A stretch of 64,000 bases of DNA from Thalassovita sp. (GTDB lineage Bacteria > Pseudomonadota > Alphaproteobacteria > Rhodobacterales > Rhodobacteraceae). The position numbers and the translations under genes are program-made. The notes below the pieces were generated by a model. The model worked only from the letters and a program-made list of their open reading frames with translations. It had not been told where the DNA came from and searched no databases. Shown piece after piece: positions 1 to 8,278 of the stretch. The stretch spans positions 2,784,319 through 2,848,318 of the forward strand of contig CP051233.1 of the NCBI GenBank assembly GCA_017792425.1, given 5' to 3'. How positions within the stretch are numbered: the stretch's first letter is position 1; each line of letters starts with the position of its first letter.

Positions 1-270
1 CAGGTCCAGCCGCAGCCCCGCCCCGAACCTGTCCGCCGCATCCAGTGTCAGGACATGTGCAAAGACGCCAGCGGCGCGGTCGGTCTGGCCCGCCTGTTCC
101 GCCCAGTCCCCCAGCGCCATCCAGCCCGCGGCCCAACCCGGTACACGCGCCATCGTTTCAGCCATCAGCTCGGCCGCGGCGGTGTAGTCGCCCTCGGCGG
201 CCAGCGAGGCGGCGAACTGGTAACGACGATCGGCGGACAGATCGCCCGAGGACGTGAGGAGAACGGTCAT
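1..270 (-). CDS. TPR-containing class I SAM-dependent methyltransferase, N-terminal part (runs off window)
   Basis: An open frame reads leftward from an ATG at 268-270 to the window edge without a stop, giving the first 90 residues of a longer protein. It begins MTVLLTSSGDLSADRRYQFA and continues with helical pairs of tetratricopeptide type (ALA-rich helices around residues 20-75, with GWMALGDWAEQAG as one helix). In Rhodobacterales an SGDLSADRRY-type start followed by about two TPRs usually precedes a methyltransferase domain; that is recall of family layout. The catalytic domain is outside the window, so only the TPR part is seen directly. It is divergent from the cold-shock gene. Confidence 0.6.
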   Translation of the reverse strand, partial: MTVLLTSSGDLSADRRYQFAASLAAEGDYTAAAELMAETMARVPGWAAGWMALGDWAEQAGQTDRAAGVFAHVLTLDAADRFGAGLRLDL

Positions 271-579
271 GTGGGTGGCTTTCGCAGGGAATGTCGCGCG
301 AGGAAAAAAGCGCCCGGCAGGCGGCTTCGGGGATTCTCTGTCACGGACTCCGGGCTGTTGTATCTCGCGCCATTTCGTCCCGGCGACGGCCAAAGTCAAG
401 AATGATTTCAACCGGATTTTGCCACTTGATTTGGGAAATGGGCAGCACCATCCTGAAGACCGCAACGTTACTAAACTATCGACCACCTGCTACCGCCACG
501 GCCCAGCACCTCGATCTGTGAACTAACGCGCCGGGTTGCCGCAATTCCGCGGGCAACGCAGAAGCAGGAGTAACACGGA
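271..579. promoter_or_regulatory. Intergenic leader/promoter region upstream of the cold-shock gene
   Basis: About 310 bp without a convincing gene. It separates a leftward methyltransferase gene from the rightward cold-shock gene. The stretch 380-500 is less G+C-rich than its surroundings, as expected for a promoter plus a long 5' leader. Long structured leaders are common for csp genes, but I could not identify a specific fold here. A ribosome-binding site (AGGAG) lies at about 567-571, before the ATG at 580. Confidence 0.4.
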
Positions 580-786
580 ATGGCCTCTGGCACCGTGAAA
601 TGGTTCAATGCAACCAAAGGGTTCGGCTTCATCAAGCCGGACGAAGGCTGCAAGGATGTGTTCGTGCATATCTCGGCGGTGGAAAAGGCGGGCCTGAAGG
701 GGCTGAACGACAACCAGCGCGTGACCTATGACATCCAGTCCGGGCGCGACGGGCGCGAATTGGCCACCAACATCGCCCTGTCCTGA
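580..786 (+). CDS. Cold-shock domain protein (CspA family)
   Basis: A 68-residue protein of standard CspA length. It is a single OB-fold cold-shock domain with RNP1-like KGFGFI (residues 13-18) and RNP2-like VFVHI (27-31), preceded by the usual MASGTVKWFNATKG start. Such proteins bind single-stranded RNA/DNA and melt mRNA secondary structure in the cytoplasm during cold shock or growth transitions. An AGGAG ribosome-binding site sits about 8 bases upstream. A strong hairpin with a T-run follows the stop, so it is probably monocistronic. Confidence 0.95.
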   Translation: MASGTVKWFNATKGFGFIKPDEGCKDVFVHISAVEKAGLKGLNDNQRVTYDIQSGRDGRELATNIALS

Positions 787-810
787 GCCCTGTTCGAACG
801 GCTCTTTCAA

Positions 811-834
811 GGCCCCGCCCACGCGGGGCCTTTT
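811..834 (+). terminator. Rho-independent terminator after the cold-shock gene
   Basis: GGCCCCG and CGGGGCC arms (811-817 and 824-830) around a 6-nt loop, followed by TTTT. It begins 24 bp after the csp stop codon. Confidence 0.85.
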
Positions 835-899
835 GCGTTGCAGACCGGCTTGGTGAAACGAGCTGGCTGACGTATCCTGCCCGAAACAGGGGAACCGTC

Positions 900-1364
900 A
901 TGTCGCTGCTGCATCTGGAAAACCCGGTCTTTCAGACCTATGCCATCGCCGCCGCCCTGATGGGGCTGAAGATCATGCTGCAAGGCTGGATGACCGTCTA
1001 TCGGATGATGCGCAGCAATTCCGGCCTGGCCAGCCCCGAAGATCTGCGCCCCGGCCCGCTGAACGCCGCCCCGGACCCCAGCCAACTGGAGCTGAACGAC
1101 TATGTCGACCGGTCGCGCCGCATGCATCGCAACGATCTGGAAAACATCCCCGCCTTCCTGGCGATCGGGCTTCTGTTCGTCACCATCGCGCCGCCGCTTT
1201 GGGCCGCGCAGGTGCTGATGTATGGCTTTGTCGCGGCACGGGTGGCGCATTTCGCGGCCTACGCCAGCAAGCAATCGCACGAGGTGCGCGCCACGTTCTA
1301 CACCATCGGGTCGCTGATCGTGATCGTCATGGGCCTGTGGGTGCTGGCGGCGGTACTGGGCTGA
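900..1364 (+). CDS. MAPEG family membrane protein
   Basis: A 154-residue integral membrane protein with about four hydrophobic segments (near residues 9-30, 80-100, 102-118 and 132-152). The segment RMHRNDLENIPAFLAIGLLF matches the conserved basic/NDLEN signature of MAPEG proteins (microsomal glutathione S-transferase relatives), which bind glutathione or related thiols at the membrane. The substrate is unknown. The start follows a weak GGGGAACC-type site. It stands alone and is convergent with the esterase gene, whose stop lies 4 bp beyond its own. Confidence 0.85.
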   Translation: MSLLHLENPVFQTYAIAAALMGLKIMLQGWMTVYRMMRSNSGLASPEDLRPGPLNAAPDPSQLELNDYVDRSRRMHRNDLENIPAFLAIGLLFVTIAPPLWAAQVLMYGFVAARVAHFAAYASKQSHEVRATFYTIGSLIVIVMGLWVLAAVLG

Positions 1365-1368
1365 GGCG

Positions 1369-2061
1369 TCAGTCCGCCTGTTCGGCCCGTTCAATCAGCT
1401 CTAGCACGGATGGCCCCAACGCCCCGACGATCAGCGCCACGCCTGCGCCGTTGGGATGGATGCCATCGGACTGGAACAGGTGTTGCAGGTCCGCCGGGGC
1501 GCCATCCCCCAGCCCGGCAAAGAAATCGGGAAAATACAGCGCCCCGAATTCCTGCGCCAGGTCCGGGTACATCGCGGCAAACGCAGCTTGGTAATCCGGT
1601 CCGAAATTCACCGGCGCGGGCATACCTACCAGCAGCACCGCGATGTCCCGGTCGGCGGCAATCTGCAGAATCCCGCGCAGGTTTTCACGCGACACCGCCG
1701 GGTCGATCCCGCGCAGCGCGTCGTTGCCGCCCAGCGTCACGATCAGCCCGCGCACCTCGGGGGTCAGCGACCAGTCCAGCCGCGCCAGACCGCCTGCCGT
1801 GGTATCGCCGGACACGCCCGCCCCGATCACCCGGATATCCTGCCCCTGCGCCGCCAGCCAGTCACGCAGTTGCGGCACCAGCCCTTCGTGATCCATCAGC
1901 CCGTATCCCGCCGTCAGGCTGTCCCCGAAGGCCATGACCGCGGGTGGCTGCGCCCAAACGGGTGTCCCGGCGGCAAGCAGCAGAACCAACGCCGCCGCCT
2001 TGCGCCGAACTGCGCGCGCCCCATATGAGAGAAAAGCATTCAAACGGAAGGAATTGGGCAT
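1369..2061 (-). CDS. tesA: Periplasmic GDSL/SGNH arylesterase (TesA-like)
   Basis: About 230 residues. A basic n-region and hydrophobic core (RRKAAALVLLLAAGTPVWA) form a Sec signal peptide. The mature part has the four SGNH blocks: FGDSLTAGYG (Ser), the SGDTTAGG glycine block, LGGNDALRG (Asn) and DGIHPN (Asp-His). TesA enzymes are periplasmic acyl-CoA thioesterases, arylesterases or lysophospholipases. The ATG chosen at 2061 overlaps the start codon of the divergent ABC ATPase in a shared CATG and has no clear Shine-Dalgarno, so a start a few codons downstream (for example TTG at codon 7) is possible. Pairing tesA with YbbA/YbbP-type genes is common in proteobacteria. Confidence 0.88.
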   Translation of the reverse strand: MPNSFRLNAFLSYGARAVRRKAAALVLLLAAGTPVWAQPPAVMAFGDSLTAGYGLMDHEGLVPQLRDWLAAQGQDIRVIGAGVSGDTTAGGLARLDWSLTPEVRGLIVTLGGNDALRGIDPAVSRENLRGILQIAADRDIAVLLVGMPAPVNFGPDYQAAFAAMYPDLAQEFGALYFPDFFAGLGDGAPADLQHLFQSDGIHPNGAGVALIVGALGPSVLELIERAEQAD

Positions 2062-2746
2062 GTCGGAACCGGTGTTGTCACTTGCAGGTGCGGAATTGTC
2101 GCTGGCGGGGAACGCCGGGCTGGTTCGCATCCTCCACGGCATAACACTGGATGTCCAGAGGGGCGAAACCCTGGGTCTGGTCGGGCCATCGGGGTCGGGC
2201 AAGTCCTCACTCCTCATGCTGATGGGCGGGCTGGAACGCGCCACCGGGGGGCAGATCAGGGCGTTGGGGCAAGACCTGACCGCGATGTCCGAGGATCAGC
2301 TTGCCCGCTTTCGCCGCGAACATATGGGGGTGGTTTTCCAGTCTTTCCACCTGATCCCCACGATGACGGCGCTGGAAAACGTCGCCACCCCGCTGGAACT
2401 GGCTGGCCATGCCGATGCCTTTGACCGCGCGATGGACGAATTGCGCGCCGTCGGGCTGGAATCGCGCGCCGATCACTACCCGTCCCAGATGTCGGGCGGC
2501 GAACAGCAGCGCGTGGCGCTGGCCCGCGCCTCGGCCCCGCGCCCGGAAATCCTGCTGGCGGACGAACCCACCGGCAATCTGGACGGCGCAAACGGCGCCG
2601 CGATCATCGACCTGCTGTTCGGCCTGCGCGACCGGCACGGGTCCACGCTGGTGCTGGTCACCCATGCCGACGAGCTGGCCCGGCGCTGCGACCGGGTGGT
2701 GCGCCTGCGCGACGGCCAGCTTGAACTGGTCGAGGCCGCCGCATGA
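2060..2746 (+). CDS. ABC transporter ATP-binding protein (YbbA/LolD type)
   Basis: A 228-residue cytoplasmic ATPase. Walker A is GPSGSGKS (residues 42-49), the ABC signature is MSGGEQQRVALARA, and Walker B is ILLADEPTGNLD. The protein is of LolD/MacB/YbbA type, a class that works with FtsX-like permeases. AAGGA lies just upstream of the ATG. The next gene starts inside its stop (ATGA overlap at 2743), so ATPase and permease are translationally coupled. By analogy with ybbAP-tesA in enterobacteria, it may export or release lipophilic substrates from the inner membrane; the substrate is not known. Confidence 0.93.
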   Translation: MSEPVLSLAGAELSLAGNAGLVRILHGITLDVQRGETLGLVGPSGSGKSSLLMLMGGLERATGGQIRALGQDLTAMSEDQLARFRREHMGVVFQSFHLIPTMTALENVATPLELAGHADAFDRAMDELRAVGLESRADHYPSQMSGGEQQRVALARASAPRPEILLADEPTGNLDGANGAAIIDLLFGLRDRHGSTLVLVTHADELARRCDRVVRLRDGQLELVEAAA

Positions 2747-5259
2747 GCCTGCGCATCGCCGCCCGCTTTGCCCGGCGTGAATTGCGCGGGGGTCTGCACG
2801 GGTTCCGCATCTTCCTGGCCTGCCTGACACTGGGGGTTGCCGCGATTGCCGGTGTCGGGTCCATCCGCGCCGGGATCGAGGCCGGGCTGGCCCGCGAAGG
2901 TGCGGCCTTGCTGGGCGGCGACGCCGAGATGGAGTTCACCTATCGCTTTGCCAGTGATACCGAACGCGGATGGATGGAAACCCGCGCCGACAAAGTGTCC
3001 GAGGTCGTCGATTTCCGGTCCATGGCCGTGGTGGGCGACGACCGCGGGCTGACGCAGGTCAAGGCGGTGGACAACGCCTATCCGCTGGTGGGCAGCGTGG
3101 CGCTGGACCCGGACATCCCGCTGGCAGATGCGCTGGCGGGCGATGACGCCCTGCCCGGCGCGGTGATGGAGCGCGTGCTGATCGACCGCATGGGCCTGAC
3201 CATCGGTGACAGCTTTCGCCTTGGGACACAGGATTACCGACTGATGGCGGCGCTTGTGCGCGAACCGGACAGCGCGGCGTCAGGTTTCGGGCTGGGGCCG
3301 CGCACGATCGTGGCGACGCCCACGCTGGCGAACTCGGGCTTGCTGGCCCCCGGATCGCTGTACGAAACGAAATACCGTCTGGACCTGCCCGAAGGCGCGG
3401 ACCTGCCCGCACTGAAGGCAGAAGCGACACAGACCTTTGAAAACAAGGGGATGCGCTGGCGGGATTCCCGCAACGGCGCGCCGGGGATCGCCACCTTCGT
3501 GGACCGTCTGGGCGCGTTCCTTGTGCTGGTCGGCCTTTCCGGGCTTGCCGTGGGCGGGGTGGGCGTCTCTGCCGCCGTGCGCGCCTACCTGGCCGGGAAA
3601 ACCAGCGTCATCGCCACCCTGCGCAGCCTTGGGGCGGACCGGCGGGTGATTTTCCAGACCTATTTCCTGCAGATCGGGGCGCTTGCGCTGCTGGGCATCG
3701 CGCTGGGGCTGACGCTGGGGGGCGGCGTGCCCGTCCTGCTGGCCCCGATCCTGACCTCCGCCCTGCCCGTCCCCGCGGAATTCGCCCTGTTCCCCGAACC
3801 TCTGGCCGAGGCCGCCGTCTACGGCCTGCTGACTGCGCTGATCTTCACCCTGTGGCCTCTGGCCCGGACGGGCGAGGTGCGCGCCGCCACCCTGTTCCGC
3901 GACGCCCTGTCCGGGGCCAAGGCCCTGCCGCCCCTGCCCTTCGTCGCGTTGACCGCGCTGCTGGTGGCCGCGTTGATAGCGGTCGCCGTGCTGTTTTCCG
4001 GCACCGTCACCCTGACCCTGTGGACCGCAGGCGGCATCACCGCCGCGCTGGTGACGCTGATGCTGGCGGCGCTGGCGATCCGCGTCCTGTCGCGCCGCAC
4101 CCGGCGCGCCACCCGTGGCCTGCCCGCCCTGCGATGGGCCGTCGCCGCCATCGGCGGTACGCGGGACGAAGCAACACCCGTGGTCCTGTCGCTGGGGCTG
4201 GGCCTTGCCGTGCTGGCTGCCGTCGGCCAGATCGACGGCAACCTGCGCCAGGCGATCAGCGGCAACCTGCCCGATGTCGCACCGTCCTATTTCTTCGTCG
4301 ACATCCAGCGTGACCAGATGCCGGGCTTCCTGGACCGCGTCCAGAACGACCCCGCCGTTAGCAAGGTCGAATATGCGCCGATGCTGCGCGGAGTGGTCAC
4401 CCATATCAACGACATCCCCGCGACCGAGGTCGCCGGGGATCACTGGGTCGTGCGCGGCGACCGGGGCATCACCTATGCCGGGGCGCAGCCCGCCAACACG
4501 CAGGTCGTGGCGGGGGAATGGTGGCCCGATGACTATGACGGCCCGCCCCAGATCAGCTTTGCCCGCGAAGAGGCCGAAGAAATCGGCCTGTCCCTTGGCG
4601 ACACGATCACGCTCAATATCCTTGGCCGGGCGATCACCGGCACGATCACCAGCTTCCGCGAGGTCGATTTTTCCACCGCCGGAATGGGCTTTGTGCTGGC
4701 CGTGAACGAAAACGCCCTGAAAGGTGCGCCGCACACCTATATCGCCACCGTCTACGCCGAACCGCAGGCCGAGGCCGCGATCCTGCGCGACCTGGCCAGC
4801 CAATACCCCAACATCACCGCCATTCGCGTGCGCGATGCGATCGACCGGGTGTCGGTCATGTTGAACGGCATCGCCTCGGCCACGTCGTGGGGGGCTGCCG
4901 CCACTCTGCTGACCGGTTTCCTGGTGCTGATCGGAGCAGCGGCAGCGGGTGAACAGGCCCGCAGCTACGAAGCGGCGATCCTGAAAACCCTGGGCGCCAC
5001 CCGCGCCCGTATTCTGTCCAGCTTTGCCCTGCGCGCAGCCCTGCTGGGTGCGGGCGCGGGGCTGGTTGCCTTGGCCGCGGGCATCACCGGCGGCTGGGCC
5101 GTGGCGCATTTCGTGATGGAAACCGAATTCTCGGTGATCTGGCCCTCTGCCCTCGGGATCGTGACGGGCGGGGTGCTGGCGACACTTCTGTCCAGCCTTG
5201 CCTTTGCCCGCCGGTCCCTGGCCGCCCGCCCCGCCAGTATCCTGCGCGCGCGCGAATAG
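2743..5259 (+). CDS. FtsX-like ABC permease (YbbP type)
   Basis: An 838-residue membrane protein. One N-terminal membrane segment (about 20-42) is followed by a large extracytoplasmic domain, then membrane segments around 255-280, 310-340, 370-395, 405-440 and 480-500. A second periplasmic domain (about 510-700) and three C-terminal segments follow. The FtsX-fold signature SLGADRRVIFQTYFLQIGAL occurs midway and is mirrored near the C-terminus by TLGATRARILSSFALRAALL, so the fold is duplicated as in YbbP. It is coupled to the ATPase by a 4-bp overlap. Confidence 0.92.
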   Translation: MSLRIAARFARRELRGGLHGFRIFLACLTLGVAAIAGVGSIRAGIEAGLAREGAALLGGDAEMEFTYRFASDTERGWMETRADKVSEVVDFRSMAVVGDDRGLTQVKAVDNAYPLVGSVALDPDIPLADALAGDDALPGAVMERVLIDRMGLTIGDSFRLGTQDYRLMAALVREPDSAASGFGLGPRTIVATPTLANSGLLAPGSLYETKYRLDLPEGADLPALKAEATQTFENKGMRWRDSRNGAPGIATFVDRLGAFLVLVGLSGLAVGGVGVSAAVRAYLAGKTSVIATLRSLGADRRVIFQTYFLQIGALALLGIALGLTLGGGVPVLLAPILTSALPVPAEFALFPEPLAEAAVYGLLTALIFTLWPLARTGEVRAATLFRDALSGAKALPPLPFVALTALLVAALIAVAVLFSGTVTLTLWTAGGITAALVTLMLAALAIRVLSRRTRRATRGLPALRWAVAAIGGTRDEATPVVLSLGLGLAVLAAVGQIDGNLRQAISGNLPDVAPSYFFVDIQRDQMPGFLDRVQNDPAVSKVEYAPMLRGVVTHINDIPATEVAGDHWVVRGDRGITYAGAQPANTQVVAGEWWPDDYDGPPQISFAREEAEEIGLSLGDTITLNILGRAITGTITSFREVDFSTAGMGFVLAVNENALKGAPHTYIATVYAEPQAEAAILRDLASQYPNITAIRVRDAIDRVSVMLNGIASATSWGAAATLLTGFLVLIGAAAAGEQARSYEAAILKTLGATRARILSSFALRAALLGAGAGLVALAAGITGGWAVAHFVMETEFSVIWPSALGIVTGGVLATLLSSLAFARRSLAARPASILRARE

Positions 5260-5327
5260 ACGCGTTGCATCCGCCCGCCCCGGATGCAACCCATTGTCAG
5301 ACGCACCAGAATCAAACAGAGGCCCCG

Positions 5328-6188
5328 ATGTCCGAAACGCTCCCCCTGCCGCTGACCCCGCTGACACAGGCCCAGCAGACCAGCCTGGTGAACATCGTCC
5401 GCCGCGCCGCGAAAACGGAAATCCTGCCGCGGTTCCGCAATCTGTCAGCGCACCAGATCAGCACGAAATCCGGCCCACAGGACCTGGTGACCGAAGCCGA
5501 CGAGGCCGCCGAGGCGATGATCGCGCGCGGAATCCTGCGCCTGTTTCCCAACGCCGTCGTGATCGGGGAAGAGGCCGCCTCTCGCGACCCCAGCCTGCGC
5601 GACACCGCCGCCAAGGCCGAACTGGCCTTCATCATCGACCCGGTGGACGGAACATGGAATTTCGCCCACGGGGTGCCGCTGTTCGGTGTGATCCTGGCCG
5701 CCACCCGGTTTGGCAAACCGATCTTCGGCCTGCTTTACGATCCCATCGTGGACGACTGGGTGATCGCAGACAACGAAACCCGCACCCGCCTGTCCGGCGC
5801 CGGGCGCATTGACCTGCGGGTCAACGTATCCAAGGGCGGTGACCTGGCCGATCTGTCCGGCGTCATGCACTACTACCTGATGCCCAAGGACGTTCAGGCG
5901 AAACTGGCCCCGGTGCTGCCCAACTTCTACCGCATGGGCTCGATCCGCTGTTCGTGCCACGAATACCGGCTGATGGCCCAAGGCGCGGTGGATTTCTGCC
6001 TTTCTGGTATCCTGAACCCGTGGGACCACGCGGCGGGGGTGCTGCTGTGCCAACAGGCAGGCGGCGTCGCCCGGATGCTGGACGGGCGCGAGTACGACAT
6101 TTCCATCCGTCAGGGCTACATCCTCTGCGCCCCCGACCCGGCGACATGGGACCGGCTGCAGGCAGCCCTGTCCCCGCTCATCGGGTAA
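5328..6188 (+). CDS. Inositol-monophosphatase family phosphatase
   Basis: 286 residues. The family metal-binding motifs are present: GEEAAS (Glu), the metal core DPVDGTWNFAHG, and the C-terminal WDHAAGVLLCQQAGG. These Mg-dependent enzymes hydrolyse inositol-1-phosphate, histidinol phosphate, 3'-phosphoadenosine 5'-phosphate or similar; the sequence does not decide which. The ATG at 5328 is preferred over an upstream in-frame ATG because GAGG precedes it and the protein then begins at usual length. The next gene begins 1 bp after its stop, implying co-transcription. Confidence 0.88.
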   Translation: MSETLPLPLTPLTQAQQTSLVNIVRRAAKTEILPRFRNLSAHQISTKSGPQDLVTEADEAAEAMIARGILRLFPNAVVIGEEAASRDPSLRDTAAKAELAFIIDPVDGTWNFAHGVPLFGVILAATRFGKPIFGLLYDPIVDDWVIADNETRTRLSGAGRIDLRVNVSKGGDLADLSGVMHYYLMPKDVQAKLAPVLPNFYRMGSIRCSCHEYRLMAQGAVDFCLSGILNPWDHAAGVLLCQQAGGVARMLDGREYDISIRQGYILCAPDPATWDRLQAALSPLIG

Positions 6189-6189
6189 A

Positions 6190-6957
6190 ATGGATCGGCT
6201 GGTCCGCATCATCACCGCCCCGTTGCTGCTGGCGCAGGCGCTGCACACCCGCGCGACCGCCCTGACCCTGCCCGAACCCGACGGCCCCCGCGACGGCAAC
6301 ACCGGCAGCGGCCCACCCCTGCGCCTGCTGATCCTGGGCGATTCCTCTGCCGCGGGCGTCGGCGTGGACCGGCAAGCGGAGGCGCTGTCCGGCCACCTTG
6401 TCCGCGCCCTTGCGCCGGATTTCACCCTGCATTGGCAGTTGCTGGCACAGACCGGCTTCACCACCCGCGACGCGCTGGCGATGCTGGACCACGCCCGGCC
6501 CGCCGACGTGGCGGTGGTCGCGCTGGGGGTGAACGACGTCACCCGCCTGACCCCGGTGCGGGCATGGCTGGCCCGGCAAACCAGGCTGATGGACCGGCTG
6601 GAAACCGCTCTTGGCGTACGCATGATCTGCCTGACGCCGATCCCGCCGATGGGACAATTCCCGCTGCTGCCCAATCCCCTCCGCTGGACGCTGGGCCGCC
6701 ACGCCGACCGGCTGCAAACCGCCCGCGCCGCGCACCTGGGCCACCGACCCACCATTCACCCGATCCATCTAGACCTGCCGATGGACTCCACCCTGATGGC
6801 CCGCGACGGCTTTCACCCCGGCCCGCAGGTCTATCGCAACTGGGGCCGGGCCACAGCCACGCTGATCCGCACCCAAGCTCCATTCATCTTGCCCCAAATA
6901 CTCCGGGGAGCGCGAGGGGCTGGCCCCTCGCCGTCCCTCGGCCGCCACAACCGCTGA
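6190..6957 (+). CDS. SGNH/GDSL hydrolase
   Basis: 255 residues. Block I is GDSSAAGVGV, block III is ALGVNDVTRL, and block V is DGFHPGPQVY, so the Ser-Asn-Asp/His set of an SGNH esterase is complete. A short hydrophobic start (ITAPLLLAQALHT) may be a weak signal or membrane anchor. It overlaps an operon with the inositol-phosphatase-like gene. The last 20 or so codons run through a palindromic intergenic repeat (6893-6935), so the C-terminal tail PQILRGARGAGPS is probably repeat-derived and not part of the fold. The substrate is unknown. Confidence 0.85.
   Translation: MDRLVRIITAPLLLAQALHTRATALTLPEPDGPRDGNTGSGPPLRLLILGDSSAAGVGVDRQAEALSGHLVRALAPDFTLHWQLLAQTGFTTRDALAMLDHARPADVAVVALGVNDVTRLTPVRAWLARQTRLMDRLETALGVRMICLTPIPPMGQFPLLPNPLRWTLGRHADRLQTARAAHLGHRPTIHPIHLDLPMDSTLMARDGFHPGPQVYRNWGRATATLIRTQAPFILPQILRGARGAGPSPSLGRHNR
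6893..6935. repeat. REP-like palindromic repeat inside the SGNH hydrolase 3' end
   Basis: The sequence CCCCAAATACTCCGGGGAGC is followed by a perfect hairpin with 9-bp arms GCGAGGGGC / GCCCCTCGC (6912-6920 and 6923-6931) and a 2-nt loop. Similar CAAATAC-plus-GC-palindrome units recur between genes in Rhodobacteraceae (recollection). A related but diverged unit lies at 18060-18130. It may also act as a transcript 3'-end stabiliser or terminator. Confidence 0.55.
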
Positions 6958-7018
6958 CCAAGGCGGGGAACACCCCCTTGCACCTGCCCACAAAGCACCG
7001 CGCGACGCGGTCTGCCTG

Positions 7019-8254
7019 TCAGTCAGCCGTCACCACCCCTGCCGCGCACCAGTCGTCGAACACTTGCAGGGCGCTCTGCGCAAAGGCCGCGTCGTTGATA
7101 TGCGCGTCAAGCTCTCGAAGCTCCACATTTTCCGGGCAGCTTGATTTCAATTCGGCCAGGAAGGCGTCCAGCCCGGCCTGATCGTGCAGATCGGCGCCGG
7201 GCCTGTCCCATTCGCCCAGCCCCGCCCGCGGCAGCAGCAGCGTGACCGGACCCCGGGCCTGCGCCAACTGGCGGGCATGCGCCTGCGCCACCGCGCGGCG
7301 TTCGTCATGGTTCAGCACGACCGAGGTCAAAAGGCGGTTGTGGGCGTGTTGCGGATGCGCGGCCCATTTATCGGGTACAGGCTGCCAACCAACGATATCG
7401 ACCAGGTCATAGCAGCCCGGGGCGACCAGTTGCGGAATGCCTCGCTTGCCGGCATTGGTCAGCCTGTCTGCCCCGGCCGAGATGTTGGAGCCGTGGATAT
7501 GGTTGCCCAGCTCCTGCGTGCAGAAATCGAACACGCAGGCAAACGCCCCCTGCGACGCAAGGCTTTCGAACGCCCGCCCCCCCATGCCGGTCGCATGGAA
7601 CACGGCCACTTCGAAGCCGCGCTGTTCCAGGGCCGGTTTCAGCGGCACCATGTATTTCAGCGCCGACTTCCCCAAAGAGGTCATGCCGATCAGCGGTCTG
7701 GTCCGGTCCGGCTTTTCCACCGCGCGCGCCGCCCCCAGCACCGCCCCCGCGGCCTGGCTGAGCGACGCCTTGCACACCGAGTTCAGGCCATACAGCCCAC
7801 CGGCCCACAGGATCATCTGGGTGTCGGCGGCCAACCGTTCCGCCGGGATCAGCGGAGAGAAGGAAACCGTCGAGACCACGTATTTGGGCACGCCAAGCGG
7901 CAGCGCCGAACAGACGTCCAGCGCCAGGTCCGTACCCATCGTGCCCCCCAGGACAACCATCCCGTCGAACTTGCCTTCGGCGCAAAGACGGGCGGCCAAC
8001 AGCGATGCGCCCTGCGCCATGATCTGCATGGCGTGGTTTTCATCGCCTGACGCGATCGCCGCCTCAATCGAACTGCCGCCCGCCTTGGCGACGTCATGCT
8101 TGGAATGGTCGGTCGGCGACGACGGTTCCCCCAGCACGGACACATCCATTGTCAGAACCGCGCCGCCCTGATCGCGGATCACACCGGCCAGATAGCCCAG
8201 CTCGTCATCCTTGGTGTCATAGGTTCCGATCACAAGAATGGTCTTGTCAGCCAT
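7019..8254 (-). CDS. UPF0261 / Tm-1-like ATP-binding domain protein
   Basis: 411 residues, the usual UPF0261 length. The N-terminal half carries the family start (ILVIGTYDTKDDELGYL) and a glycine-rich core (GMVVLGGTMGTDLALDV). The C-terminal half has GMGGRAFESL and the long GNHIHGSNISAGADRL stretch. The family includes the plant Tm-1 N-terminal domain; the bacterial function is uncertain, and an ATP-binding role is inferred from Tm-1 structure. It is last in the minus-strand tct/aldehyde dehydrogenase cluster (24 bp after the dehydrogenase), so a role in catabolism of the transported acid is likely. The usual TIM-barrel partner is absent. Confidence 0.85.
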   Translation of the reverse strand: MADKTILVIGTYDTKDDELGYLAGVIRDQGGAVLTMDVSVLGEPSSPTDHSKHDVAKAGGSSIEAAIASGDENHAMQIMAQGASLLAARLCAEGKFDGMVVLGGTMGTDLALDVCSALPLGVPKYVVSTVSFSPLIPAERLAADTQMILWAGGLYGLNSVCKASLSQAAGAVLGAARAVEKPDRTRPLIGMTSLGKSALKYMVPLKPALEQRGFEVAVFHATGMGGRAFESLASQGAFACVFDFCTQELGNHIHGSNISAGADRLTNAGKRGIPQLVAPGCYDLVDIVGWQPVPDKWAAHPQHAHNRLLTSVVLNHDERRAVAQAHARQLAQARGPVTLLLPRAGLGEWDRPGADLHDQAGLDAFLAELKSSCPENVELRELDAHINDAAFAQSALQVFDDWCAAGVVTAD

Positions 8255-8278
8255 GGCAGGTTCTCCACTCGGGTCGGA

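Noticed and set aside
3280..5367. 695-residue open frame on the minus strand
   Set aside because: Fully antisense to the FtsX-like permease; high G+C and third-position bias create long shadow frames; composition is Gly/Arg/Gln-rich with no motif.
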